A DNA stretch of 27,548 nt from Sperchopsis tessellata (GCA_033557685.1 JAWQRN010000643.1:1-27548), one strand, 5' to 3'; counted from the stretch's first letter, positions 8,610 to 20,720 are shown. A program made the numbers and translations. The notes: a model not told the origin generated them from the letters alone.

Positions 8610-10814
8610 TATTCTCTGTCAGTTCCTAATTTAATAGCAATATCCTGATATTCTTGCCTTGACCTCGCTATTAGTTCTGGACAACCAAGTGTAGCCAACT
8701 GTGAAGCTGCAACCCTAGATGCTAAAGTTTCTCCAGGTAAAGTAACAACAGGTGTTCCAGTCCATAAAACATCCATACTAGTTGTGTGTCCATTGCATAA
8801 TGGTGTGTCTAAGCAAACATCTGCTAATTGACCCCTTCTGACATGTTCTTCTTTGGCTGCAACATTGCTAAATAATATTTTTCCTGCGGGCAATCCAAAG
8901 TGTTGTGCTGTGGCTTGCAAGTTAGGTTCACCAACAGCTGGAAATCTGAGCAACCACAAAACTGCATTTGGTACATTTTTTAGAATATTTACCCACATCT
9001 GTAAAGTCATGGGGTCAATTTTATACAATTGATTGAAATTACAGTAAACAATAGCATCATCTGGAAGACCATATTGTTGCCTAGTTGTAATCACAATACT
9101 TTGGGGAACTTCTTCTCCTGTTGCAGCCTTATTATTTGTTTGTGTTGTTGCAAGACCATTCTGAACTACCACACCATTCAAAGAAGTTTGAAGTTGGCCA
9201 GATGCAATCATAGTTTCAATTGGAGTAGTGGTTGGAAGTTCAGCCACTTTGAGACTAATTTCGACTGGTTTTGATGCTTGTACTACTTCTCTTATTTCTT
9301 TAACATCTGTATTTTCAACCAGAGGAGACAGATCTGTTGCATTGATGATTGCTACATTGTCAGCTAAACTGTTTCCGCTGCGATCACTAACAATTATTCT
9401 TTCTTTTAAATGTGGAAACATTTGTTTATGGTCACCTACAAAATAAGTGTGAGGCATATATGCTAATTTTTCATTATACTGACTAGCTAATTCGAGTGGG
9501 CATGTTACAGCATCTGTAATTAAATAATCCATAAAACTTGCACCACTTGTTCCTGGATATCCTAACCACATTACTTGGATTGGTGCAGGTCTTAAAGCAA
9601 ATATTTCATTTCTAGCACCTTTTGTGTATCCATTCATGTTCACCAAGATGTGAATACCATCAGCATATATTTTATCAGCAGCTTTACCATTGCATGGAAT
9701 TTGAGATAAGTCAATAAAGTGTTCTGCCTCACGTGCTATTTTACTTCGGAATGTGGTCCCATCATCTGGGCTCAAAGCATAACAAAACACTTCAACATAA
9801 GATCTATCATGTAAGCCTGGTACAGACTGCATTAGATGTGACGTTGGATGATTTCCAAAATCACTACTAACATAACCAATTTTCAAACGTTCTTTCAATT
9901 CGGTAGTAAATTTATATGGAGGTTTATGAAGAACATGGATTTTTTCTAGGCACAGATTGGCGTGACGAGCAGCTAAAGCCTTACGAAATTCATGACTTAA
10001 TGGATATAACATGGAATGATGAGGATGTACTGAAGGAAGTCTATTTTTTTCAAGTTGATCTGCTACAATACTAACCACCTTTTTCATTCTATCATCATAA
10101 TCAATCCAATCGCACACAATTTGTAAGCAGTGAGCAAGATTGCAATAGGCATCTGGAAAGTCTGGTTTCAATTTTAAAGCTGTTCTATATGCTTGTATAG
10201 CTTCGGGAATATTTCCAGAGTCTTTATGTATACTTGCTAAATTACTGTGAGCATCTGCAAAGGCAGGATTTATTTGAATGGCTCTAGTGTAGCACTGTAA
10301 TGCCCCTGAAACATCTTGCATTTCTTTAAGTGTGTTACCCATGTTGGAATAAGCATCAGCAAATGTAGGCTGAATGCGAATAGCCTCTTTGTAATGCATA
10401 AGGGCTTCATTGAGCTTTCCTTGTTGTTGTAGTACAGATGCCAAATTACTATGCGCAGCAGCAAACTCTGGAAATACTTCTAATGCTTTCAAATATAATC
10501 GTGTAGCTTCTTCAATGTATCCTTGTTCCCTTTTTATGTTGGCTAAATTATTGAGTGAATCAGCATGTGTTGGGCAAAGTCTTAATGCTGTGTTATAACA
10601 CTCTTCAGCCTCTGCTACCTGCCCCTTCTCTTTAAGCGCGTTTGCCAGATTGCAATAAGCATCTGGGAAGTTTGGTTGGAGTTCAATAGCACGCCTGTAT
10701 GTATCAATTGCCAAATCGATAAGACCCTGTTCATAGTATACACAGGCCAAATTTCCATGGACCACTGCATTGTTTGGAGATAGATTGAGTGCCCTTAAAT
10801 ATGCCGCTACCGCT
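8610..10814 (-). CDS. OGT: O-GlcNAc transferase, main exon (TPRs and catalytic region)
   Basis: UDP-GlcNAc:protein O-linked N-acetylglucosaminyltransferase (super sex combs in Drosophila) attaches single GlcNAc to Ser/Thr of nuclear and cytosolic proteins. The exon gives 734 codons. Residues 1-236 are about seven 34-residue TPRs with the asparagine ladder ([31 protein letters not shown]). The GT41 catalytic region follows: HPHHSML at 263, GNHPTSH at 320, [14 protein letters not shown] at 386, an intervening domain near 475-575, QLYKID at 595 with the UDP-binding lysine, and HTTSMDVLW at 676. All key residues are present and no frame is broken. The acceptor is ttctatttcag (AG at 10815-10816), giving R by a split codon before AVAAYLRAL. 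Earlier GTG or ATG positions are internal, not starts. About 240 N-terminal residues (the first TPRs) are absent from this exon, by comparison with human OGT. Confidence 0.97.
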
Positions 10815-10816
10815 CT

Positions 10817-11890
10817 GAAATAGAATTACAAAATTAAAATTACATTCAAAACAAATACTAAAAATATAATTTACATTGACTACAACTCTAATGATATCGC
10901 CAGTTATAAGGAATGTATGTGGTTGGTTGTTTGTTAAGGTATAAAACACAAGCAGTGGTGCCCACAGAAATAGCATTCCCAATTGAAATTAAAAATTTTG
11001 CTTTGTAGTTTAACAATATCTTATTTTTAAAGAGCACACTTTTTATTCTGAAATTAGGTTAATTATTTATAATTTTCCTACCACAAATATAAATTTAAGT
11101 TATTGGTTTGCTGAAAACCCCAATGCTACATAAGGATACATTAGTAAATAAACTAACAAAATCCTCATCTAAAATCAAAACAAATATCTCTACTACAAAT
11201 GATCCACATAGTTATAGTTATATAATGATTCATGATATACCCAAATACCTTACTTAAACTCCATAGAGAATATGTGTGCTCTCATAGAAAATCTGATGAA
11301 ATACAAAAATTATAAGAACATCTACATATAAAAACAATAGCAAGCTCCATTTTTCCAGATAGGTTCTCTCTTTTAGAATTTCAAATCCACAAACAAAAAT
11401 TTAAAATGCAGTATTTGTTTATCTTTATCTCTTCAAATTTAATGTGAGTATTATAGTGCCTTGCATAGGAATTGTGGCATTCTGAAATCAAATTTGTATG
11501 CAATTATTCTTGAAATAATCTGTATAAACAATTATTTGTACTAATATTCAATTTAATAAAAAAAAATTTTTATACTGTATGCAAAGATATTGGTAAAAAG
11601 CATCCATCAGCAATTTTTTTAAAGGAAACATAGTATTTACAACCCCCTACGTGATTTTTTACATATAAAAAAAAACAATTTCGCCCAATTTTTTGACAAA
11701 TACTGTAAAACTATAGAGTATGTTGACACCGCTATACAGCTAAGAACAAATCACGTCGAGAGAGCTGAAGACATCGTTTTGTTACTAAAACTTGAACAAA
11801 AACAATATCGCAATTTATATTTCTAAAAATATGTATCTTTTGGCGATGTTTCTTGAAAATACTATCGGATAATATATTTCCGTAATTCCG
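10817..11890 (-). other. OGT intron, proximal part
   Basis: AT-rich DNA upstream of the main OGT exon acceptor. No TPR-coding segment or other coding motif is visible on the minus strand. The open frame reaching 10982 is read-through of the exon edge in another frame. Unless short exons were missed, the intron runs to beyond the window's right end (over 16 kb). Confidence 0.55.
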
Positions 11891-11894
11891 TAAT

Positions 11895-12760
11895 ATACAG
11901 TAGTCCACATAAGTAAGGGAAAATGCGGTATCTGTTAAATAACAACTTTATTAAGAAACACTTTGGCGAAAAGTTTACTCATAAAATAATACAACGATTG
12001 CTAAAATTCAATCATTCAACTTAATAAAACTTAACATAAAAGCAAAAATTAGAATAAAAATTTAATATTTGAATCTATTGTCTACAGTAATAAGTAAATC
12101 AGCATACACAATTGGATGACAACCAAATAATACAAATGTCTGGGGTATTTGCACCCAAATTTCATTGGTTCTAATTGGTTCATAGTTTCATGACGAAGTC
12201 AATCTTCAATTAACTTTCTTTGCAATAAAAAAATTGACATTATCACTCATTGCGCCAATTCTCGCAGATATGAAAATCAGTACGGCAGTACGTACCTCTA
12301 AACGTAAATTTCTACTGAAAGACGATTTTTGGATACTGGGCAATGTCCACACGCGTAGTATCTACTTACCGCACATACCTCGACTCATCCGTAAATACAG
12401 TACACCACCCCCGAGTCCAATGAAAGTCCTCTTATGCATAAGTTAACCTTTCATGTTGATGTGATGGGGTTATACTTGTTACCTCATGAAACTGACCACA
12501 CAGATATGCAAGTAAATGAAGGCTTGCAATGTGCTAACAAAGTGCTGTAGTGATCTTCAACTAGACTTCCATTTATTGGGATACAACTCCTCGGTGGCTC
12601 ACTTTTGGTTTACTAAAGTAAGAAACGACACATTGAAATGTTCTGCAACTACGAACTACGTTTAACGACCATGTATCATTCCAGTGGCACCATTGGTTTC
12701 ACCGATCTTCAATTTATGTTTAAGCATTATTGTTAAATTTGAATATGTTCTATATGTCGT
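11895..12760 (-). mobile_element. Tc1-like transposon relic
   Basis: Minus-strand translation near 12455-12360 reads HQHERLTYA, stop, EDFHWTRGWCTVFTDESRYV. The TDESR block with the preceding tryptophan is the first catalytic-aspartate region of Tc1-family DDE transposases. A worn helix-turn-helix-like segment (VVAEHFNVSFLTLVNQK) precedes it near 12640-12590. The second Asp and the Glu are missing, so the 3' half is deleted or decayed. The outer edge near 11898 (cagtagtccacataagtaag) looks like a terminal inverted repeat start, but I could not find its partner. It lies in the OGT intron interval. Confidence 0.6.
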
Positions 12761-13352
12761 TATCAGAGGAATTATGAAAAAACACGCAAAGGTCATTGAA
12801 CAATTACCAGATCGAATATCAATATATTGAAAAAGATTTTACAATTAATATGTGAACAAGACAGGTCCACTACATTAATATTTGTTCCTTGTATTGTACA
12901 TTCATTGTATGCATTTTTCTTAACTTAAATGGAGCAGAGTATATGCTCACATACATGTATAACAGCGCAGTGCGTCGATACCCATACTGAACCAAGGTTT
13001 TTGGACGTTAAAACCTAGTATATTCGAATTTTTCATTTGGTACCAAAATTCATAATTGATTAAAATACTAATAACTATAAAGTAAAGGAAACTCATTTTA
13101 AATGCAGTTTTTTTTTTGTTCGTTTCAGCTTCGTTTCGATTCAATCAGTGACTTATTCTTACCCATGAAGCCAGAAATAAATTGTTCACCTTGTAACTTA
13201 ATATCTGGTGTATTATTTATGCTAAAATAGACCGCCTAACACAAGCAATAGTGCCGGAGTATCCAGAGCCGAGAGGCCCAAAACTCGGACATCTATTATA
13301 AAATTCCTTCTAACATTAACTTTAATGTGAAAATCATTTCAACAGTTTGTCC
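12761..13352. other. No gene recognised
   Basis: AT-rich sequence with short frames only. A slightly GC-richer patch at 13232-13295 has no motif I recognise. Confidence 0.55.
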
Positions 13353-13396
13353 AAGAACCACTCCTTACGCAGTTGTCTGCGTAAGCAGTGGTTCTT
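13353..13396. repeat. 20-bp inverted repeat (hairpin) with TTGT loop
   Basis: Left arm aagaaccactccttacgcag (13353-13372) and right arm ctgcgtaagcagtggttctt (13377-13396) pair at 19 of 20 positions around a 4-base loop. It is GC-richer than its surroundings. Possible readings are a fold-back transposon end or back-to-back terminal repeats. The stem is short for a microRNA precursor. Confidence 0.8.
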
Positions 13397-15120
13397 TGAA
13401 CGTCAATATTACTACACATTTCTTGACATTAAAAATAGTGAATCTTCCAATGCCAATTGAGTGTTTGATCTGCATTTATTAATTTTTCAGTGTTTATAGT
13501 TTTCAGCAAACTAATTCGAGAAATTACTATATTCGCTTGGTATAGACAATCAGTATCCCCCATTGGTGAAAACTATACATCTTTCAAGGAGCCAAAAAGA
13601 AAATTCAAGAAACAGATGATTGCCAATAAATTAGTAGTGTGTCTACATTCCTTGAGAATATATATAATTTTCTACAACAAAATAACATACATGTGTGATA
13701 TGTAAAACTAACCTTAAGAGAATCCATAAAACTACAATCTATAAAAATGTTAGCGAATACCGTAATCCAATGATAAGGATAGATTGTACTAAAAATCGTT
13801 ACCGCTTTAACTTACTTGGCACTATCAAGCCTAACGGTGTTCTGAATAAAGATCTTTATTATTAACTTTCAAAACATTTAAATAAATATAAGAGAGTCAA
13901 AATGTTTATGACAATGCTTAAAAATCGTTGTATGTAAATCAGAATTTCGTAAAAACTCTAAAATGTAACTATCACAGAAATAGCTTTATTATTATAGATA
14001 ACAATGCACTTATATGATGTATATTTAACAAAGAACTATGTTTAGATCTGAGTCACCGTTTAAACTTCTAGTTCGAGTTTTTAAGCCCAAGTTCTTGTTT
14101 AATAAACCAATTGGCGCTATAAAATGCGCCCATGTGCAAGCTTCGCAAGTATACTACATAGAATATTTGAGCGCCCTCTTTCACCTTTCAACTCTACCAT
14201 TTATATGTCCTATTAGTATTAATGAGCACACCAGTATTTATATCGCTACACAATTCCCGATTCTATAATATGAACATTGCCTCATAATCTAGCAAATATT
14301 ATTGTTAAAAATACGAAGAGAAACTAATCAAACGCATAATGCTTAGTTATAACATGAGACAAATGTGTAAGATTTAAATAGGTTCCTCTAGAACAAAAAA
14401 TTTGGTGAATAAAACGTAAAGATTATAAAAGAAAAATTAGATCATTTAATTGGTTATGTCCCTTGCAACAGAGACAATATTTTTCAGATCTTAAATATGG
14501 TTTACAACGCTATTAACCATCACACTAGGATATTATACAACACTTAATTGTGATTTCCTATTTCTCGAATTTACTTTGTGACCTATAAAACATATATACG
14601 ATAAAGTATTATTCAAGGTTTTTAATTATTTGCCGAGAAAACTTTTCCATTATCATACGGAAAATGAAAACATATACAGAAATAAACATTATCAGAATAC
14701 CATGGAGCACTAAAATATATGTATTCAAATAATTTTAGTTAATATAAATATCGCGTGAGTAAGTAATTTATAAAATCGCGTTATGTATGATGATAAATCT
14801 TACTCGTTCACAAAAAACATAAAAAAAAAAGTCAAATGATTCCCCATGTTATGTTTGTTACTAAAACTACATCTTTATTTGAAAAGATATTTCAATGAAA
14901 TTTGGTATAGTCATTAACCGCTTCTGTATACTTATCAAATCCAGCGTTTTTGTTTATTTTTAAATTTTACGCTTGATCCAAGTATATAGAATTATAACTG
15001 CAATAAAATCAACTCAGGTTATTGCACGTAATTCCATGGTTCCATTTTTGGCTTTGCGTTCATGCTTCTATGTTAAGCCTACAAATAGTTCTTAGAAAAT
15101 GCAGTTTGTCAGCGATGATC
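13397..15120. other. No gene recognised
   Basis: AT-rich DNA. The open frames at 13490-13705 and 14038-14268 (plus) lack recognisable motifs or splice context. Nothing else is supported. Confidence 0.55.
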
Positions 15121-15128
15121 ACGACTTC

Positions 15129-15290
15129 GGTATGATTAGTCTACATTATATTTCCACACCAAAGTAATTACAAAATGAAACGAAACACAACTGTGTGACA
15201 GACAGTGCCGTATGTGACTCTGGTATGATTAGTCTGCGTGACTGCAAATACATTACAAAGCCAGCTGTGTGACTCAGAGGAAGTCTGCAA
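15129..15290. repeat. Imperfect 93-bp direct repeat
   Basis: ggtatgattagtct occurs at 15129 and 15222, and weaker matches follow in the same order: attacaaa and ctgtgtgac (around 15170-15200 and 15252-15275). This is a decayed tandem duplication of about 90 bp. A slightly higher GC content sets it apart from the flanks. Confidence 0.55.
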
Positions 15291-16068
15291 GATTGGAAGT
15301 CGCAAGAGTACAGGATGCAGATTTTCGATTTTAGTATTAAGTGATAAACTCCGTTAATAATAAGAGTTAGAGGAAAACCAGCTACTAACCCGATTTTTTG
15401 AGGAAATTAATATGGCCATAACGAAAATTAAGTACCTAATAAAATGTTCGAGATACAGGATGGAATTTAAAATTTCGGCTTTTTGACAAGTGTCCGTAAC
15501 TCTGATAGTTTTATAGATATTCAAAAATTGTTTTATCATTCTCTCTTTAAGAATTTTCACAAGCGTACCAAATAATATAAAATTTATAAAATTATTTGAG
15601 TTATAAGATAAATTTATATTTAAACGCGGACTTACTTTCAATAAAAAGATAATTCTTTTCTGATTTTAATAATGCAACATTCGACATACATATTATTTTG
15701 AACGTTAAAAACGTTATTTTGGAACCACTAGTCTCTTGGATGGCAGATTGTCAAACGTTTTACAAATAATACCACGATTGATTCTATATATTAAAGAATT
15801 GACAATGTATCACAAATATAGGAATATCACAAACAATAATAAAATATTTGCGAATAAGTACTCTTGTAAAATTTAATTAGAATCATAATTGTGTAAAGGA
15901 AATATATATTTATTTTATTGTAAATTTTTATTCTTCGGTATACAGGTTCTTGGCGATATTATAAAAATATTTAAAAATTTCAACCATATGTATCGACAAA
16001 GTTCTTTCAATGTAGGTTTTGGAGTATTTTAACAATTGACATGTCATGAATAGTAACTGCCAACGCAG
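15291..16068. other. No gene recognised
   Basis: AT-rich sequence. The 95-codon minus-strand frame at 15354-15641 has only isoleucine-, leucine- and lysine-rich content and no motif. Confidence 0.55.
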
Positions 16069-16376
16069 TGTTATGTTTTTAAGGGATCACAGATAACAGT
16101 TCAACTAGTTTAAAATGTATTTAATTTAAATGATAAATTATACACCTGTATTCAAACGGCTATATTTCACGCGCCGTGTTTCTAACTTCGACTTCGAAAT
16201 ACCCTGCTCGCACTAGCTCTACGCTTGATATGGGGCGAGAGTTCTTCTGGAAAGATCTACGCGACTCTCGATGTTTCTGCCGTGGACGGTGTGGGCCAGC
16301 TGTTTCTCCAGTTGAGCCTAGCCTAGATTATTCTAGACTCTCAGTGACGTAGTTACTTTTCGGTAGTTTCGTAACA
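16069..16376 (-). mobile_element. Solo LTR related to the gypsy relic's LTR
   Basis: The plus strand runs from TGTTATG (16069) to CGTAACA (16376), a near-perfect 7-bp terminal inverted repeat. Read on minus it begins TGTTACGAAACTACC, against TATTACGAAACTACT in the LTR at 1725-2110. Both end in similar 29-base stretches, with GTTATCTGTGATCC then AAAAACATAACA here and GTTATTTGTGAATCC then AAAAACGTAACA there. The interior is GC-richer than the flanks. No internal gypsy sequence adjoins it, so it is a solo LTR left by recombination. Flanking gcag/gtag could be a worn target duplication. Confidence 0.68.
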
Positions 16377-16754
16377 GTAGACTAATAAGTAATTTAAAAA
16401 ATGTTAGATCATTTTTTAAACCTAGATATAAAACATACGGGAACGAGAATTTGGAGTGGGACACATTTAATGTTTTGGGTTGGGCAGAAGATGAACTTAG
16501 GGGGAGTTGGAGACAGAGGCGGTTGAAATAAAAACAAAATATAAAATGTTTAAAACACATAAAATAAGTGCTATACACCATTTAAATGCTGACGATCTCC
16601 GTAGACGTTTAGTTATCCGCCAATAGTTTATAGGAAAATAAAGTGAAGACTCATTGTTACCACAAACTATTATTTGGAGGGATGAGAAGTATATCAAGTA
16701 ATGGAATTTTTAATAGGCGCAAAAATCACCACTAATCAAATGAGAATTTGCATG

Positions 16755-17090
16755 TCGCAAATACAACACACAGGGAAGGAAGATTTGGTTTCTATGAAAA
16801 CTGCTATTTAAAAGGAAGTATAATTAGTTACCATATATTCGAAGGAATATATGGAACATTTAGATACAAATACACAGGGTTTATTAGATTATTCGCCTCT
16901 AGCAGAACATCATAGTATAATTTTCCAACAGGAAGGTGCCCCATCGCATAAAGCCCTGGTCAATCGAAATTAATTAACAGCGAATTTTTACTGTACTGGT
17001 AGCAAAATTGGAACTTTTTGATCAAGTTCTTTATATGGGACATAGCAAAAAATTCAACTTATACAAGAAGAAAACTGTTGAATTTTAGAG
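16755..17090 (+). mobile_element. Tc1/mariner transposase relic
   Basis: In plus-strand frames, GRFGFYENCYLKGSIISYHI (about 16780-16835, one frameshift) and then SIIFQQEGAPSHKALVNRN (16920-16970) match the stretch around the second catalytic residue of Tc1-type transposases. The usual aspartate of the QQDxAPxH motif is glutamate here. Stops follow at once and no PDLNxIE block remains. It is a short, strongly decayed piece with no visible terminal repeats. Confidence 0.6.
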
Positions 17091-18089
17091 AAATAATTTA
17101 GATGCAATGTTTTCTTTAATTAAGCCTATTCATATTTGTCAGGAGAAACACATTGTGGATTATTTAAGCAATGATTATAAAGTTTAGTTTTTGAATTTAA
17201 TTCCTTGTAGTAAAATCTGTGGAAGAGTTTCTAGTTTTTCATTTATCATTTTTATTTCACAATCTATTGTTGGTGATATTTCTATATTTGAGATACATTG
17301 TCAAAAATATAATTTGTAAAAGCAATCAAGAGTTCAAATTTAAAGTTTTGAACGACATTAAAAAAGCTACATTAAATATGACAAATGGTTCATCATTATA
17401 ATCAGACAAAATTCTCTATTTATTAAAGAAAAAACTTCATTATCTTTTAATGAGTAATATCAATGGGAATTTATTTTTACTCTTAATAAAACTTTAATAA
17501 TTAATTTCGATGTTAAATGAGAATGGCTGATCGTGAATCTTCATGAAATTTTTAATGATTCAACTAAGAGTGTGGCCACTCACTAGAAATTCTTGTAAAG
17601 TAATAAATTGGGAAAAATCACATAATATAACCGGTCATTGAAACCAACTTCCATGTTATTAAATTGAACATGAAATCAGTTATAATTATAATATTGCTAA
17701 ATCCAAATTGGCCTGTCACTCAATAGTAAATATTGTAGTATTTTGCAAAATAAGAATATTACAATATTTTAGCACGGTTGAAGTTAAAGCTTCGGGCTCA
17801 TAATTACTCACAAAAGTCTGCTAACCTTTCTCCTCTGGAAACAGCATTATAGTTGCTTGCTTTTTTGCTACTGTCGAAATAAATTAGGAATAAGACAAAA
17901 CAAAACAATAATTACGTGAGTTAGGTTTTGAAGAAATAATCGGAATTGCTTCTTTTAAAGAGCGAGTTGACTAGTCTAAAACTAAAATATATATTGCTTA
18001 CGTCTGCTCAAGTGCACTCAAAAAAATTAATTTCACGAGTAGTGGTCAGTTCTCAAAGTATACAGCACAATCTTTTTTTATTGGTCTAA
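17091..18089. other. No gene recognised
   Basis: AT-rich sequence. The 60-codon plus frame 17219-17401 carries no motif. Confidence 0.55.
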
Positions 18090-18460
18090 ATTCTTCCAAC
18101 TGGGCAGATTATCGACGTGGATACCAGAACAGAAGATGGGCAGTTGACAGTCTGGGACTGAAAGGGTGGCGTATCAGAAACAATTTTATAGCACGATTTG
18201 GGCATGAATAAAGTGTATGCGCGGTAGATTTCTACACTTGAGCAAAAACTGAATAGAAGACATTTGTTAAGAAAATTTTTAGGCTTAGGAAGGCGGCAGA
18301 TATTTTGCTTTGAATTACTATCGGGGATGAAATTTGGGACATATCATCGGGACCTACCCACTAAACAGGAATCCATGCAGTGAGTTCATAGGGGTTCTCC
18401 ACCACAGAAGATACAATGGTCAGATAAAAAACGTTTTGTGAAATGTTGAAACTTTCGCTT
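18090..18460 (+). mobile_element. mariner-family transposase relic
   Basis: Near 18322 the plus strand reads GDEIW. After a frameshift it reads TKQESMQ, stop, VHRGSPPQK (18359-18412). The order GDE-x-W, then ESM-x-W, then SPP-x-K is that of mariner transposases around their first catalytic aspartate. Upstream, frames contain basic stretches that could be the rest of the N-terminal half, but I could not align them. The downstream half is missing or unreadable. The element is inactive. Confidence 0.55.
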
Positions 18461-19334
18461 AGCAAATATAATCCGAAACCTTAAAACGTCTTTGGAAGAA
18501 AAATGTTCTCATAATTATTTGCAAAACACTTTGGTGCTACATAAAAATGTTCGAGGTCATAATACTGTGGATTCAAAGAGTAACAGCCCTTACCTATTTC
18601 CAGGAAACTATTTTTATTCAAACAAACATTATCTCGGAGGAAAACATTTCGCTTCAAATGAAGTATACAAAAGATACTCTTGAATAATACTGTATAGGGT
18701 TGTCAGCGAATTTTTTTCTTGGGGGTTTGGGACAGTTGAAACAAGAGGGAATCCGTGTATAAGTGTAGAAGAAAAATATTTAGAAAAATAAGAGTTGTAA
18801 ATTTTATATGTTTCGGTTTATAGATAGGTAAATAACATAATTTACACCCTTACAGTATATGTACGAAACTAATTTATCTTGTATATAAATATGCCAGTGT
18901 TTACTTAATTGGTCAACCAATTTTAGTGTCCCACATATCTCGTCACGAATTATTCAATTGCGTATCAAGTAAAAGACTTGGCCAAGAATGAGAAAGAACT
19001 ATCTAGGATTTGCTGAAAATACTTGTCGAAAATATAATGTATATATAATTATAGATTTCTACAAGTGACTTTCCTACTTTTAACTGATTCTACGTTGAGC
19101 GACGCCGAAGCCAAGTAAATTCAACACCTTGAAAATAGAAATCACAGATTTGAAGTTTAAAAACTGAAGATTTTATATGTTTTATTTTTTACAGCAAAAG
19201 GAACCTTAGAAATAATAAGTCAGACTGATTTAAATTTATTGATACGGCTATGTTTTGTATCGTTTGCTTTTTGTGTGTCAATACTATTTGTATGTCAATA
19301 CTTTCAGAAAAAACTGGATGACAATATAAATTAT
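18461..19334. other. No gene recognised
   Basis: AT-rich sequence. The plus frame 18492-18683 (63 codons) could be a further piece of the adjacent mariner relic or chance; no motif is clear. Confidence 0.5.
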
Positions 19335-19345
19335 TTGCAACATTT

Positions 19346-19639
19346 AAGTCGTCTCGAAGCTCAGTGGCTAAGTACTAGGCTACTAAGTGTGGGGTCTCGG
19401 GTTCGAGTATCAGATACGGTCGACTTTTTGTGAGTAGGGAAAAGCTTTTGTAGTACTCGTCAACCGGAAAGGGCGTAAAAAGGTGGGTCCCGTGTATTGT
19501 AGGTAAAATTAAGACCACGTGCACGTAAAAGAACCCAATTCCAGTTAGAACACTGGACGCGGAAAAAATCCCTGGCGTTGGTGATAGGCCATAGCAGCGG
19601 AAATAGGCCGACGTTAAATTTAATAAAACAAAAAAAAAA
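19346..19639 (+). mobile_element. tRNA-derived SINE with target-site duplication
   Basis: The 5' part (about 19352-19416) is tRNA-like. It has an A-box-like tggctaagtac and a B box, ggttcgagtat, matching GGTTCGANTCC at nine of eleven positions, so RNA polymerase III could have transcribed it. A tRNA-unrelated body follows (gggtcccgtgtattg, cgtgcacgtaaaagaaccc), then an A-rich end with nine A's at 19631-19639. ttgcaacattt (19335-19345) and ttgcaatattt (19640-19650) flank it and match at ten of eleven bases, a target-site duplication. At about 294 bp it has normal SINE size. I cannot name the family. The tRNA-like part lacks a clean acceptor stem and is not a tRNA gene. Confidence 0.85.
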
Positions 19640-19650
19640 TTGCAATATTT

Positions 19651-20209
19651 CTCGCTGAACTACATACACGCATGGAACTATTTATTATAACCTTCCAAAC
19701 TAAAATCGATGTCCCAGATTTTCAGACCGAAAAAATATAAATATAGTTAAGGTATTAGTATTTCCACTCATAAAACCAGCTGAGAGAAAAATCGGTAGAC
19801 AAAGAAAAGTATACTAAACATTGCAGAAAGAAAGAATTATATCCTAACATAAGACGTTATCGTCATAAAATTATAATTCACATTAAGGAGTATAGAATCA
19901 TTATCTTTATTTGATTATCTAATAGTATTTGCAATATAATTTAACTAGGTTCAAAAAATAGATATGACATATCAGAGGTGGCGAATCTATAACACGCATA
20001 TCCAAGTAGAACGCGGGAGAGTTCTTTTAGCAAACAACAATTTTAAATTAAATCTATTTTAAAAAAAAAAATTAAAGATGCAAGTGAAAATGGTAGTTTT
20101 GTGACGGATCTTAAAATGGCATACAAAAAATAGCGTAGTTTATGTGACATGTAGCTGAAAATGGTTTACCAACCCAGAATATATCATGATAATTATGCGT
20201 TGATATACA
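19651..20209. other. No gene recognised
   Basis: AT-rich sequence without coding or structural signals that I can support. Confidence 0.55.
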
Positions 20210-20720
20210 GTACCGAACAAAAATTACGGAATCACCATAATCTACCTGATTACTGACAATTAAATAAAACATTTATTAAGAAGTTTCATAACTGATTATG
20301 TAATAGTGTTGCAAAATTGTTGGTACTTGAAACTTGAAAAAAAAATATAAATGACACAATAAACACATGGATTTATTTTGTTATAATATTAGTGCGACAA
20401 AAAATGTTTTAAGTGGTATAAGCGTTTCTAATGGCTGCTAGAAGCCATTTATTCAATAGAAAGAAAATGTAACCAACGATTACAGACGAGGTGAATAAAG
20501 GAACATTTATGCCAACACTATGGTGTAAGTAAACCTGTTGTTTCGGGACTTATTTTCAAATATGAACAAAAAATTGGAATTGGTCGACCCTGAAAAACTG
20601 ATATTCGCATCAATATATTTATCTAGGAATAAATAAGATCCAACATTATCTGCCCCTCAAATTCACTAGAATAATTTAAAGACGTCTCTTCGAGCGGAAA
20701 CATTTCGTCAATAGACCAGT
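20210..20720 (+). mobile_element. Tc1-like transposon relic (left end and helix-turn-helix)
   Basis: acagtaccgaacaaaaatta begins near 20208 and resembles the CAGT-type terminal repeats of Tc1 elements. From about 20499 the plus strand reads EHLCQHYGVSKPVVSGLIFK and then a GRP with KTDIRI. This is the N-terminal helix-turn-helix DNA-binding region plus the GRP(R/K) linker of a Tc1-type transposase. No DDE catalytic block follows, and the right terminal repeat was not found, so the element is internally or 3' deleted. Confidence 0.6.

Noticed and set aside
9029..9446. Plus-strand frames opposite OGT
   Set aside because: Shadows of the OGT coding strand.
10731..10982. Minus-strand frame extending upstream of the OGT exon
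   Set aside because: It is out of the OGT frame and crosses the clear acceptor at 10815-10816.
19352..19416. Possible tRNA gene
   Set aside because: Only the promoter-box part is tRNA-like. It is followed by a SINE body, A tail and target duplication.
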